From Gammaproteobacteria bacterium (GTDB lineage Bacteria; Pseudomonadota; Gammaproteobacteria; Pseudomonadales; Azotimanducaceae), in the NCBI GenBank assembly GCA_028821125.1, contig JAPPHD010000070.1, forward strand, positions 1 through 51,770: a stretch of DNA of 51,770 nucleotides, given 5' to 3'. Shown here in pieces: positions 1 to 8,954 of the stretch; positions within the stretch are counted from its first letter, which is position 1; the number at the start of each line of letters is the position of its first letter. The position numbers were made by a program, and so were the translations under genes. A model generated the notes under the pieces. That model did no database searches. It saw nothing but the letters and a program-made list of their open reading frames with translations, and was not told the DNA's origin.

Positions 1-210
1 ATCGTCGAGCCCCGCATCGTGTAGATCACGACGAATACCCGACCCTCTACCGCGCCCAGCAGCCGGTAGCGGTCCTCGCCGTAGTCCCAGCGCCGGTCCT
101 CGCCGACGATCCGGTTCTCGTTTAGAAATGCGTGGGCGACCGTACTCGAAGTCGAAGCCGCGGTCCGCGAAACAGGTATCGCTCTTGGCGTCGTCCCACT
201 CGAACTCCAT
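1..210 (-). pseudogene. brnT: BrnT-family toxin, frameshifted and cut by the window edge
   Basis: Read from ATG at 210, the first 23 codons give MEFEWDDAKSDTCFADRGF followed by DFEY, the typical N-terminus of BrnT (DUF497) ribonuclease toxins. After codon 23 this frame loses similarity. Shifting by one base near position 141 restores a BrnT-like stretch (VAHAFLNENRIVGEDRRW, then YRLLGAVEGRVFVVIYT), which continues to the window edge. The gene therefore carries an apparent one-base insertion, in a G pair at 140-141, and its 3' end lies outside. BrnT normally pairs with a downstream BrnA antitoxin, which would be off the left edge. Either the toxin is inactivated or the base is a sequencing error. 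The family call is based on recognised motifs and is fairly secure; the frameshift is directly visible. Confidence 0.75.
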
Positions 211-215
211 TCTCT

Positions 216-244
216 CTTGTAGGCCAATGGCCTACCGTTGTCAA
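216..244 (-). promoter_or_regulatory. Promoter of brnT with a palindromic operator in its spacer
   Basis: On the minus strand TTGACA (244-239) is followed after exactly 17 bases by TACAAG (221-216), a 4/6 match to TATAAT. The spacer contains a perfect inverted repeat, GTAGGCC-ATT-GGCCTAC (235-219), overlapping the -10 box. The ATG at 210 is only five bases beyond the -10 hexamer, so the transcript would be leaderless or nearly so. A dyad between -35 and -10 is the usual position for an autorepressor; BrnA antitoxins are known autorepressors, but binding here is inferred. Confidence 0.5.
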
Positions 245-359
245 TATCTGCACGGTAGTCGGTATCTTGTAGCCCTGGTTCTGCAGGGTGCAACGGTGGC
301 CACCGTGGAACTCGTGGGAGTCGATGCTCCGTTGCTTGGCGAAATGCCAGGTGAATGAA

Positions 360-2114
360 CTACTGCGGCCGAATCCAGATGGGCGAGCCGTACGCCCGCT
401 CCTGGGTGCCGGTGGGAATCTCCTCCCGCAAGGTCAGTTCGTAGCGCTCGGCCTCGTAAGCCGTCCAGCGGGGTGACGGTACCTCGATGACGCGTGCGTA
501 GTAGAACGCGGGCTTTGTGGAGTCGAAGTCCTCGTCCTGCCAATAGGCGCTGAGTTCCGCGCTGCCCGCTTCTGCCGCCAGCGCCACGTCGAAAACGCGT
601 TCGTGGCTGGTGCCTCTGGCATCCACCCAACCCTTGATGATCTGGGCGCGAGCGAGATTGACGCCTTCGGGGTCCTTCCAGGCCCAGAGCAGGAATGTGG
701 GCGTTTTAGTCGGGGATGCAGGGTCGGAGGAGACGATTTCCAGGGTGCCGCCCATGGGTACGCCGCGTTGGTAGGCTTGTGGGAACGCATCGGCGCTTTC
801 GAGATCCGCTGCTCGGTAGCCCCAGCCACCGAAAAACCGCAGGCCGATCCGTGAGCCGGTGGTCGCGTAGACCTCCTTGCGTCGGAGCGCGTCGAAGATC
901 TCGACGCGGGTGTTGTCCCTTGCCCATACGGCTGCATAGCCGGTAGCTGACTGGCGCCAGTTGGCGTCCCGGCCGGTATCTGCCGCGCCCCCGGTCATGT
1001 AGCCGGCGATCCGGGTGGGCGAGGGCAGGTTGATGATGAATTTGCCGAGGTAGTTGTCCTCTTCCACGGCGGCCATGGATGTGTGTGAATCCGAGCTGCC
1101 GATCATGCCGAAGTCGTAGGGGTTGGCGCCAAGCAGATAGTCGAGTTCGATCCCGATTCTGAGCGCCGAACGGGCATACTCGTACTTGAGCATCCAGGGT
1201 TGCTTGGCTTCCGTACCGGCAATGTTGCTCCAATCCCACGTTTCGTAATCGGCAAACGCGTCGTCCGGCGAGAGCAGGGGATGCGCTTCGCTGTCGCCCT
1301 TGATCTGCGTCGCTTCGACCACGGGCTCCCACCGGCTGCGCAACGCCGCATGCTCCGCAGTCATGGCGCGCCCGGCAAAGTCGGCCGTAGTGAACATGAT
1401 GCCGTTGGAGAGGTTGGCGTTGTGGGGAATGGCCAGCACCCGGCCGCCCGTACGGCGCTCATAGTCGTCCATGTACCTCCACAGGTCCGCGGGATCGTCG
1501 CTGTCGAACTGCGAGTAGGGCGGCACTTGCGAGACCCGCGCGAAACCGTCGGCAAAGACCACGTTGCGATGGAGGTTGTTTCCCGCCGGCATCGACGTCC
1601 ACTCGAAGCCGATCAGTGCTGTGAACCGGCCGGCGTCATTGGCGGCATCGGCGGCCCGCAATGCCCGATGCCATACGCTTTGCTGAAATGCAGGCGACGT
1701 CGGATAGCGGTGCTCGGCGGTGTGGAGGCTTGCCACGAACTCGTCGAAGATGGGCTCACGGTCGCCGGAATCCACGTACCGGCGCCAGCGTCTGCCGAGT
1801 TCTGTGGCCATGAGCGCCGGGTCCAGCTCGTCGATGCCCGGGAGCACGCCCATGTATTCCGCGTGGTCGGTCACCACCAGAAAGTCCAGGGGTCGGCGCA
1901 ACCGGTATTCACTGCCGTTGACGTGCACCGGTTCGCCCTGCGCGAAGCGATACGCATCCTCCGCACTGAGCTGAGTGTTCCCAAGAAAGTATGCATCCGG
2001 CGAGTTGCGGGAGTGCACGTGGGTATCGCCCCACAGCAACTCATCGGGATGACTCGCAAGCGTTGGGCCGCTGAGCAGCCACGCCAATAGCAAAAGCGGT
2101 TTTCTGCAGGTCAT
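360..2114 (-). CDS. DUF3604 family protein with PHP-like metal-binding motifs, exported
   Basis: The 584-residue product starts with a signal peptide (MTCRKPLLLLAWLLSGPTLA) and then WGDTHVHS (H32, H34), VTDHAEY and SSDSHTS. These His/Asp motifs match the DUF3604 family, which resembles PHP phosphoesterases. No reaction is established for most members, so only a secreted metal-dependent hydrolase-like role can be inferred. I chose ATG at 2114 over the upstream ATG at 2177 because it gives the signal peptide directly and has an AGG-type ribosome site (TGAGGCC). The start lies four bases after the stop of the acyltransferase gene, so the two are probably cotranscribed with the MFS gene. The family call is firm, the function is not. 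Confidence 0.85.
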   Translation of the reverse strand: MTCRKPLLLLAWLLSGPTLASHPDELLWGDTHVHSRNSPDAYFLGNTQLSAEDAYRFAQGEPVHVNGSEYRLRRPLDFLVVTDHAEYMGVLPGIDELDPALMATELGRRWRRYVDSGDREPIFDEFVASLHTAEHRYPTSPAFQQSVWHRALRAADAANDAGRFTALIGFEWTSMPAGNNLHRNVVFADGFARVSQVPPYSQFDSDDPADLWRYMDDYERRTGGRVLAIPHNANLSNGIMFTTADFAGRAMTAEHAALRSRWEPVVEATQIKGDSEAHPLLSPDDAFADYETWDWSNIAGTEAKQPWMLKYEYARSALRIGIELDYLLGANPYDFGMIGSSDSHTSMAAVEEDNYLGKFIINLPSPTRIAGYMTGGAADTGRDANWRQSATGYAAVWARDNTRVEIFDALRRKEVYATTGSRIGLRFFGGWGYRAADLESADAFPQAYQRGVPMGGTLEIVSSDPASPTKTPTFLLWAWKDPEGVNLARAQIIKGWVDARGTSHERVFDVALAAEAGSAELSAYWQDEDFDSTKPAFYYARVIEVPSPRWTAYEAERYELTLREEIPTGTQERAYGSPIWIRPQ

Positions 2115-2118
2115 GGCC

Positions 2119-3576
2119 TCAGGCTCTCGCCAACTCATCGAGGGCATCGGCCAGGTATTGGCCCAGGGCATCCACATCGCCCAACTGCTCCGGGTCGGTC
2201 ATGATCCCCAGGTCCAGGTGCTCGCAGTAGCGGCGCAGGGTGATGTTCAGGAATCGCCCGCTTCCCAGGATGGGTGTGGGGTAGTTGGTCAACATCCGGG
2301 CACCGGCCAGATAGACCGGTTCGGCGGGCCCCGGCACGTTGGACAGCGTGACGTTGCCGGCGATCACCGCCTGCCCCCCGGCGGTGCGCCTGGCGTAATC
2401 GGCGTAGCGCTTCCTGGCGCCGAAGGGGGAATCGAATTCGCTGATCAGGGGCTCCGTGAGCCTGGCGCGCTCCACCTCGATGGCCGTGGAGCGCTGGATT
2501 GCCTTGAAGCGCTCGACGGGGTCCGCCAGTTCCACATGGATGCTTGGGTTGAGCGTGATGATGCGATTGCCGAAAAGCCCGTGTTCCGGCTTGCGATAGC
2601 TGCGCGCAGCCACGGCGACCAACGGTTGGTCCGGCAGGTCGTCCACCTCGATGAGGGTTCGGCGCAAGGCACCGGCCGCGACTGCCAGAAACGCATCGTT
2701 GACGCTTCCACCGAGCCGTTTGCCGGCGGCTCGCACCCTGTCGAGCGGCAGGCTGAGCGGCAGGTAGCGTCGTTGCAGGCCGGTCTTTTGCGCCAGCTTC
2801 AGCACGGGGGTCGGCGCCCGCCTGTTGGCCGGGTCGGCGCGGAAGGCGCGATAGGCGGCCCGCGCGGAGTTGCGTTGTGCCGACTGCGCCTGCTTCAGCC
2901 TGGCTTCCCGCCGGAAGCGCGCGGCGGAGCGTGCCATCCACAGCGCGGCCGGCGGAGCTTTTTCGTCGGCATCGCGCGGGGGCACATCGTAGACGGGCTC
3001 GGGCGTCGGGTCGGTCAACAAGCCTACTATGTTCTGAAACCCCACGCCGTCGGCAACGCAGTGGTGCACTTTCAGGTAAATCGCACCGACGCTCCCGGGT
3101 CCCGTGGGTGCGCCGGATTCGTCGGCCCCGTGAGACAGCTTGTCGAACAGGTACACCATGAATGGCGGTCTTGTCAGGTCGATGCGCTCCACGACCTTGG
3201 CCTCGATGAAGGCGCGAACCTCCGCCGGCGACATCGGAGCATCCGTCGGCACCCGTTGAACGTGGTATGAGAGATCACACCCGGCGAGGTCCAGCCACAC
3301 ATCCGCGTCGTAACCCAGGGGCGCTCGCCGGCGCCGGCACAACAGCGGGGTAGCGGGCAGCCGCCTGGCGAAATGCGCGGCCACGGCGTCGAAGAAGCTG
3401 CCGTCGAGGCCCGAGCAGTCGTAGTGTTGGAGGGCTCCGATATGCTGGGGCGTATTCTCCGTTTCCAGTCGGATCATGTAGTCGTCGTCGGGCCGCAGTC
3501 TGCGCACTTGAACCTCCTGCCTGGTTCGATCCATTGAGATTGCATTGGCATGATGGGACGATGGCTTGACCTGCAT
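2119..3576 (-). CDS. WS/DGAT-type O-acyltransferase
   Basis: The 485-residue protein has the wax ester synthase/diacylglycerol acyltransferase catalytic motif HHCVADG at residues 171-177. It also has the flanking family features: an N-terminal LETENTPQHIGAL block, and LSNVPGP with a PILGSGRFLNITL-like C-terminal region. The family transfers acyl groups from acyl-CoA to alcohols or diacylglycerol and makes storage lipids. Length fits the family. The start is uncertain: ATG at 3576 is three bases after the MFS stop and has only a weak AGG upstream; ATG at 3534 (MDRTR) would still contain the whole domain. It sits in a three-gene minus-strand operon with the MFS transporter and the DUF3604 gene. 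Confidence 0.88.
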   Translation of the reverse strand: MQVKPSSHHANAISMDRTRQEVQVRRLRPDDDYMIRLETENTPQHIGALQHYDCSGLDGSFFDAVAAHFARRLPATPLLCRRRRAPLGYDADVWLDLAGCDLSYHVQRVPTDAPMSPAEVRAFIEAKVVERIDLTRPPFMVYLFDKLSHGADESGAPTGPGSVGAIYLKVHHCVADGVGFQNIVGLLTDPTPEPVYDVPPRDADEKAPPAALWMARSAARFRREARLKQAQSAQRNSARAAYRAFRADPANRRAPTPVLKLAQKTGLQRRYLPLSLPLDRVRAAGKRLGGSVNDAFLAVAAGALRRTLIEVDDLPDQPLVAVAARSYRKPEHGLFGNRIITLNPSIHVELADPVERFKAIQRSTAIEVERARLTEPLISEFDSPFGARKRYADYARRTAGGQAVIAGNVTLSNVPGPAEPVYLAGARMLTNYPTPILGSGRFLNITLRRYCEHLDLGIMTDPEQLGDVDALGQYLADALDELARA

Positions 3577-3579
3577 CGC

Positions 3580-4905
3580 CTATTGAGCGCGAAGAGCGGC
3601 CTGGTCGCTGGCGACATCGGGGCGTGGCCCTTCGAAATCCGTGGCGACGTATCGAGCGCCCCGCATGAGGCAGAGCCCTGCGATCAACGTGATCGCGGCG
3701 GACCCGGTCAACGCTTGTCGCAGCGACTCCACCCCGAAGCGAGGTTCGAGCAGATCGCTCAGAAAACCCACGAATACGGGTCCCAGGCCCAAACCGATAA
3801 CATTCGTGGCGAGCCCCACCACTGCGGTGGCCGTCGCGATGCGGCCCAGGCCGGCGATGCCGTAGGTTGCCGCATAGGTCGCCGGGTTGTTGATGCACAT
3901 CATTGCCACTATCAGGAAATAGGACGCCGCGAACAGCAGCGTATCGTTCGTCTGGAAGGCGACGATTCGGATGGGCGCGTTGATCACGAAGCAGATTGCG
4001 GGCAGCAGCAGCAACCATTTCACATGCCGCCGCGCCAGCTTGTCGACGAGGAATCCGGCGACGATGGTGCCCGCGACCGAACCTGCGAGTACGGCCGAGC
4101 CGTAGATGGTGCCTGCCGAGCTCTCGTCGAGACCGTGGCTGCGAATCAGGAAAGGAACCGTGAACGAGGAAGCTCCCAGATCGACGATCGAGTAGATGGA
4201 CATGCTCACCAGCATCGCGACGAAAGACCTCTTCCCGAATAGGGTGCGGATGGCCGCCCGGCCCTCCGTATCGAACAACTCGCGAACTGCCGGTACGCGG
4301 GTCGAGCGCCGCGGCTCCTCGAGTGTCCACAGCGCCAGGCCGGCAGCCAGGATTCCGGCGATCCCGAAACTGACGAAGGCCCATCGCCAGCCGAGTTGGG
4401 CGACCAGGAAGCCTCCCAAGCTGAGGCCGATGAATGCCCCGACGACAACGCAGAAATTCAGGACGGTTGCCGCCCGCCCCCGTTTGTCGGGCGGGCAATA
4501 GTCGGCGACCAGCGAATGAACCGGGGGATGTGCGCCGGCTTCTCCGATCCCCACGCCAACTCGTGCGATGAACAACTGAACGAAATTCCAGGCAATTCCG
4601 CTCAGCAGAGTCATGACGCTCCACATGGAGAGCGCCAGGGTGATGATGCGGGGGCGATGTCCGATATCCGCCCATCGCGCGATCGGAAGGGCGAACGCCG
4701 CGTAGAAGACCGCAAAGGCCGGACCCAGCAGCAGCCCCATTTCCAGATCCGAGAGCAGGAAGTCGTGCCGGATCGCCTCGATTGCGACGGTGATGAGCAT
4801 GCGGTCCGCCCACGCAAAAATGAGGACGAGTCCCAGCACCAGGATGCCGACGGGACGGAGACCGGTTTCGGGAAGCGTTGGGTTGGCTGGAACCCCTTTC
4901 GTCAT
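3580..4905 (-). CDS. MFS transporter
   Basis: The 441-residue protein has about twelve hydrophobic segments and an MFS loop 2-3 signature (PIARWADIGHRPRI). Further blocks such as ARVGVGIGEAGAHPPVHSLV and ADYCPPDKRGRA are typical of the spinster-like MFS clade common in marine and soil proteobacteria. Substrate cannot be read from sequence; relatives are often annotated as sugar, lipid or aromatic acid carriers. ATG at 4905 is preceded by a purine-rich GGGGGACGG. It is the first gene of the MFS-acyltransferase-DUF3604 operon, with gaps of three and four bases, suggesting import or export of a substrate or product of these enzymes. Confidence 0.87.
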   Translation of the reverse strand: MTKGVPANPTLPETGLRPVGILVLGLVLIFAWADRMLITVAIEAIRHDFLLSDLEMGLLLGPAFAVFYAAFALPIARWADIGHRPRIITLALSMWSVMTLLSGIAWNFVQLFIARVGVGIGEAGAHPPVHSLVADYCPPDKRGRAATVLNFCVVVGAFIGLSLGGFLVAQLGWRWAFVSFGIAGILAAGLALWTLEEPRRSTRVPAVRELFDTEGRAAIRTLFGKRSFVAMLVSMSIYSIVDLGASSFTVPFLIRSHGLDESSAGTIYGSAVLAGSVAGTIVAGFLVDKLARRHVKWLLLLPAICFVINAPIRIVAFQTNDTLLFAASYFLIVAMMCINNPATYAATYGIAGLGRIATATAVVGLATNVIGLGLGPVFVGFLSDLLEPRFGVESLRQALTGSAAITLIAGLCLMRGARYVATDFEGPRPDVASDQAALRAQ

Positions 4906-5018
4906 CTCGACCGTCCCCCGGCCTCACGTTGGGGGGACGGTGGGTGGGGGGACCATTGGCGGATCGGTGGTTGGTGCAGGGGTAGGCAGGTGCGGAATCG
5001 TCTCATCAAGTGCGGACG

Positions 5019-6365
5019 CTACGCAGGGAAAAACCGGCGCCAGGCCTTGACGCCGGTAATCCCCAGCCAGCGCAGGGGCTCGGGCTCCCAAAGCGGCGGC
5101 AATTCGTTTACCACCCAGGGCTCGTGGACGCGAACCGTATCCAGGCCGAGCACGAGGTCGGCAAGGGTTTCGCCGGCCATGCAGGACGGCGCGACGCCGG
5201 CGGACGCGTGGCCGCCGGCCCAGCCGAATCGCCGCTTCCCGTCGAGAAAGACGAACGGTTTCTCGTTGCGGGGGAGGGCCATGGCCCCGCCCCACGCATG
5301 GGTGACGGGAACACCGCGCAGAGCGGGGAATGACCTGAACAGCAACTCCCGCATCCATTTCGTTTCTCTTGTGCCGAGCCCGAAGTTCTTGCGAATGCGG
5401 CTGCCGAAGTAATAGCTGCCGCGGGCACCGAACGCGATGCGCCCGTCGGCGGTCAGGTGTCCGTAGCCGTCGCCCGACATGGCAAAGCAACGCCGCCTTG
5501 ATCCGCCAATCGTCTCCTTGAGCGTCTCGTCCAGAGGCGCGGTGACGAGCATCCTTGAATGGATCGGAGCCAGTTGGCGCTCGAATCCCGCCAGCTTCGA
5601 CACATAGGCCTCCGCGGCCAGCAGGACCGTATCCGCACGCGCCACGCCCCGGTCGGTGACCACACGCCCCTGCTCGAGCCTGACGGCCGCCGAACGTTCA
5701 AAGAGCTTCACCCCGCTTGCGCGTACCGCCCCGGCAAGGCCGCGCGCCAGCCGCGCCGGCTGAACGGCGGCATTGTGAGGGGTGAACAGGCTCGCGATGG
5801 CGCCTTCCGTCGCGACCATTTCGCGTGTGGCCGCCTGGTCCAGATACTCATAGTCGGGCGCGGGGAAACCGTATTTTGCCAGGACGTGGGCAGCCTTGGA
5901 CAACTGCTGCGCCTCTCGCTCATTGGCGGCGGTCATGATCAGGCCGTTGTGGGCAAAGTGGCAGTCGATCCCTTCGGAGGCGCAGATTTCGCCAATGCGT
6001 GGCACCGTATCGATCAGGCGGCGTTGCAGGTTCACGGCCGCCTCCCGGGTCTCCGGATCCCTCAGCCATGGGAAGATCGAGTCCCACCAGGACGAGCAGG
6101 CGCCTCCGTTTCGGCCCGCCGCGCCGAATCCGGCAATTTCCTTTTCCAGAACGACGACGTCCAGATCGGGGGCGTTCCGCTTCAGGAAGTAGGCGGTCCA
6201 GAGCCCCGTGAACCCGGCCCCCACGATGACGATGTCGCATTGCAGGTCTTCCTCCATCGACGGCAGCGGCTCCAGGCTTTCCTCGATCGAGTCCAGCCAG
6301 AAGCTCTGGCTGCGATAGAACCGTGCGAGATCCGATTCCGTAGGGCGGTCGATTGCTTCGGACAT
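5019..6365 (-). CDS. FAD-dependent amine-oxidase-like oxidoreductase (DAO fold), copy 1
   Basis: The 448-residue protein carries a Rossmann FAD motif (DIVIVGAGFTGLWTAYFLKR) followed by GAAGRNGG, the arrangement of the DAO superfamily and close to gamma-glutamylputrescine oxidases (PuuB-like). The C-terminal FGWAGGHASAGVAPSCMAG is the second FAD-contacting region. Family members oxidise a C-N bond and release H2O2; the substrate is unknown. I selected ATG at 6365 (MSEAIDRPTE) because AGAGG lies about 12 bases upstream and because its N-terminus aligns with the paralogue at 8955-10307 (both share ESDL...SxWLDSIxESLEPLP). The longer reading from 6443 adds an unrelated tail. Confidence 0.86.
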   Translation of the reverse strand: MSEAIDRPTESDLARFYRSQSFWLDSIEESLEPLPSMEEDLQCDIVIVGAGFTGLWTAYFLKRNAPDLDVVVLEKEIAGFGAAGRNGGACSSWWDSIFPWLRDPETREAAVNLQRRLIDTVPRIGEICASEGIDCHFAHNGLIMTAANEREAQQLSKAAHVLAKYGFPAPDYEYLDQAATREMVATEGAIASLFTPHNAAVQPARLARGLAGAVRASGVKLFERSAAVRLEQGRVVTDRGVARADTVLLAAEAYVSKLAGFERQLAPIHSRMLVTAPLDETLKETIGGSRRRCFAMSGDGYGHLTADGRIAFGARGSYYFGSRIRKNFGLGTRETKWMRELLFRSFPALRGVPVTHAWGGAMALPRNEKPFVFLDGKRRFGWAGGHASAGVAPSCMAGETLADLVLGLDTVRVHEPWVVNELPPLWEPEPLRWLGITGVKAWRRFFPA

Positions 6366-6425
6366 GGCTCTAAGACCTCTTGCTCCCTCTGCGACAACCT
6401 GAACTGATGGCTGCCAGCCTTGCCC

Positions 6426-6472
6426 ATTATAATTGTCTTGCATATTACACTTATATCAATAGGTTAATGCGG
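6426..6472 (-). promoter_or_regulatory. AT-rich divergent promoter region
   Basis: This AT-rich stretch separates the divergent genes starting at 6365 (minus) and 6522 (plus). On the minus strand a perfect TATAAT lies at 6431-6426, about 60 bases before the ATG at 6365; a good -35 is not evident at ideal spacing. On the plus strand no clear hexamer pair is present. It is the only AT island in the neighbourhood. Confidence 0.4.
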
Positions 6473-6521
6473 TCATTTTGAGGCCGCTCCCGACACACTC
6501 TTTGCTGAAGGACGCTCCACC

Positions 6522-6995
6522 ATGAAAAAGCCGATCTGTGTACTCGCCCTGTCCTGGTTTTCGGTCTGCGCCAGCGCCGATGACGTCATGGCAGACCCGG
6601 AAGCCTGGTACCGAGGCGCCTATGCCCCGCTTTGGGCCGTAGATCCCGAGGGCAATGCCGGGAAAATGCTCGAGTTCTACGCCGAGGTGGTCGAGACCCA
6701 CACCGCGGACGGCCAGATCACCCGTACCGACAGGGGCACCTGGCTACGGGAGCCGATGCGGGAATGGCTGGCGGAAGGCTGGTTGACGTCCGAGCTGCAG
6801 GGCTTGCAGGTCGATCGGATCAACGAAACGACGACCAGCTTCAAGGCAAGCTGGCTGGACCGGTACGAGGAGTCGTATGAAGAACTTTCCTGCGGCTGGT
6901 ATCTCGCCGATCTGGTGGACGGTGGTTGGAAGTTCACTGCCTACGCGGATATCGATTGCGGCGCCCATGGCTTCCGGGCAGGACCCGACTCTTGA
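6522..6995 (+). CDS. Small exported protein, probably NTF2-like
   Basis: The 157-residue product begins with a signal peptide (MKKPICVLALSWFSVCASA). The mature part, with LEFYAEVVETHTADGQITRTD, a REWLAEGW segment and a C-terminal WYLADLVDGGWKFTAYADIDC, resembles SnoaL/NTF2-like small beta proteins that follow amine or ring oxidases. No catalytic residues can be assigned. Two cysteines in the mature part could form a disulfide. ATG at 6522 has AAGGACG upstream. Its TGA overlaps the TTG start of the next gene by three bases, so the two are very probably translationally coupled and act on the same substrate outside the cytoplasm. Confidence 0.7.
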   Translation: MKKPICVLALSWFSVCASADDVMADPEAWYRGAYAPLWAVDPEGNAGKMLEFYAEVVETHTADGQITRTDRGTWLREPMREWLAEGWLTSELQGLQVDRINETTTSFKASWLDRYEESYEELSCGWYLADLVDGGWKFTAYADIDCGAHGFRAGPDS

Positions 6996-8848
6996 AGAAA
7001 AGCGATCGCAGCCTGGGGATGCATCGCGACATCACCCGCCGGGACTTCATCCAGAAGACCGGGATGGCGGCCCTGGGCACGGCAATCGCTGCAAACGCCC
7101 GCGCCGGCAGCGGCGCCGGTGCAGCCCGGGAGATTTATCCACCCACGCGAACCGGCCTGCGCGGTTCACACCCCGGCTCGTTCGAAGCCGCCCACGCGCT
7201 GCGCGACGGCGCCCGGTTTGCCCCGGCTCAGGACCTTGAGGAAGCGTACGACCTGATCGTTGTCGGTGCCGGTATCTCGGGACTCGCCGCCGCGTACTAC
7301 TACCGGCAGCACTTCGGAGAGCAGGCTCGAATTCTCATCCTGGAAAACCACGATGACTTCGGCGGTCATGCGCGCCGCAACGAGTTCCACCAGGGCGGGC
7401 CCATGCGTCTCGCCCTGGGTGGCACGCAGAACCTCGAACACTGGCAGTTCAGCAGCACCGTTCGGGCGCTCATGGCCGACCTCGGCATCGAGCAGAGGGT
7501 GTTGCGCAGGCGGCTCGAGTTCGACTACGGGATGTCCGCGCGCAACGGCCCGGCCATCTGGTTCGATGAGGAAACCTACGGGGTGAACAGGCTGGTGACC
7601 GGCTACAACCTGGAGTGGTGGGAGCCGGGAGCGTCGCTTGCCTGCATCGATGAATTCCCCTTGAGCGAGGTGGCCCGCGAACAGTTGAAAAGCCTCTACC
7701 GCGCGCGCTCGAACGTGCTGGCCGGCAAGTCCGAGGCGGAGGTGGAAGCGCTGCTCACCAGCATCAGCTACCCGGATTTCATGCGCTTCTACGGCGGGCT
7801 CGGCGACGAAGCCCTGCAGATTTTCCAGACCAGCCAGCATGCTTCCTGGGCTGTGGAACTCCACGCCCTGTCCGCCGAGGAAGGCTTCTACAGCGGGCTG
7901 CCCGGATTGCACCTCGTGGGCTGGGAGGACGACATCGAATCGTTCGACTACCCGGTCGCCATGTTTCCGGACGGCAATGCCAGCGTCGCGCGCCTGCTGG
8001 TACACAGGCTGATTCCAGCGGTTGCCCCGGGTACCGACGTGAACAACGTCGCGATGGCAAAGTTCGACTACTCCATGCTGGACACCGAGTCGTCCCCGGT
8101 TCGGCTGCGCCTCGACGCCACCGTGGTGAACGCGGAGAACACAGGCTCCGGGGTTCGGGTGACCTACCTGAGCCGCGGCGTGCCGGTGCGGGTTTCCGCG
8201 CGTCACTGCGTGATGGCCTGCTACCACTCGATGCTGCCCTACCTGTGCCCGACGCTCCCCGACGCGCAGAGGGAAGCGCAGCGATACCAAGTCAAGATTC
8301 CCCTTGTACACACCAATGTACTGCTTCGCTCCAGCGGCGCGATGGACAGGCTTGGCATCGATTCGGTGCGCTGTCCCGGCCGCATGCACCGGGCCATGTG
8401 CCTGTTCAAGGGCATCAGCACGGGTGGCTACGAGCACCGGATGGGCGACACCGGCCCTGTGCCTCTCGGATTCTGGGGCACGCTGTCACCGCCACCCGAG
8501 GCGCGTACGCTTAAGGAGCAGTTGCGCGCCTCGCGGGAAAAAATGCTCACGCTCGTGTTTGAAGACTATGAAAGGGAAGTGCGTACGGTGCTCGACGGCA
8601 TGCTCGGGCCGGCGGGGTTCGACGTGCACAACGACATCCTGGCCATCACTGTAAACCGCTGGCCGCATGGCTACGCCTACGAATACATGCAATTGTGGGA
8701 TGAGAAATTCCCGGATGGCCAGGCGCCACACCAGCTCGCCAGCCGGCCCCATGGCCAGATCGTGTTCGCCAATTCCGATGCCGGCGCTTCCGCCTACACA
8801 CACACCGCCATCGACGAGGCTTACCGCGCCGTCAGTGAATTGGGCTGA
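6992..8848 (+). CDS. Spermidine-dehydrogenase-like FAD oxidoreductase with Tat signal
   Basis: The 618-residue protein has a twin-arginine leader (ITRRDFIQKTGMAALGTAIA). An FAD Rossmann motif follows (YDLIVVGAGISGLAAAYYYR), then ENHDDFGGHARRNEF and the C-terminal FANSDAGASAYTHTAIDEA. This combination is characteristic of periplasmic spermidine dehydrogenase (SpdH)-type flavoproteins. I chose TTG at 6992 because it yields the conserved preamble KKSDRSLGMHRDITRRDF and has GCAGGA about nine bases upstream; ATG at 7019 would remove this block. It overlaps the preceding exported protein. Polyamine oxidation is plausible from family knowledge, but many relatives have unknown amine substrates. Confidence 0.85.
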   Translation: MKKSDRSLGMHRDITRRDFIQKTGMAALGTAIAANARAGSGAGAAREIYPPTRTGLRGSHPGSFEAAHALRDGARFAPAQDLEEAYDLIVVGAGISGLAAAYYYRQHFGEQARILILENHDDFGGHARRNEFHQGGPMRLALGGTQNLEHWQFSSTVRALMADLGIEQRVLRRRLEFDYGMSARNGPAIWFDEETYGVNRLVTGYNLEWWEPGASLACIDEFPLSEVAREQLKSLYRARSNVLAGKSEAEVEALLTSISYPDFMRFYGGLGDEALQIFQTSQHASWAVELHALSAEEGFYSGLPGLHLVGWEDDIESFDYPVAMFPDGNASVARLLVHRLIPAVAPGTDVNNVAMAKFDYSMLDTESSPVRLRLDATVVNAENTGSGVRVTYLSRGVPVRVSARHCVMACYHSMLPYLCPTLPDAQREAQRYQVKIPLVHTNVLLRSSGAMDRLGIDSVRCPGRMHRAMCLFKGISTGGYEHRMGDTGPVPLGFWGTLSPPPEARTLKEQLRASREKMLTLVFEDYEREVRTVLDGMLGPAGFDVHNDILAITVNRWPHGYAYEYMQLWDEKFPDGQAPHQLASRPHGQIVFANSDAGASAYTHTAIDEAYRAVSELG

Positions 8849-8881
8849 GCACCGGGGCATGGGAAACGGCCCCGAGGCTCA
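8846..8881. terminator. Hairpin between convergent flavoprotein genes
   Basis: The arms TGAGCACCGGGGC (8846-8858) and GCCCCGAGGCTCA (8869-8881) can pair at 11 of 13 positions around a ten-base loop. The hairpin begins at the stop codon of the SpdH-like gene and lies between convergent genes. Only scattered T runs follow (around 8899-8912), so it is an imperfect intrinsic terminator, possibly bidirectional. Confidence 0.5.
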
Positions 8882-8954
8882 CTGCCATGCCGTAGACGGT
8901 TTTGGGTTTTCCGGTTTGGTCCGGTTTCTCCTCCGCGGGCCTGCCGGACTTCCA

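Noticed and set aside
1200-2090. 296-codon frame opposite the DUF3604 gene
   Set aside because: It has no domain-like features and mirrors the codon bias of the real gene on the other strand.
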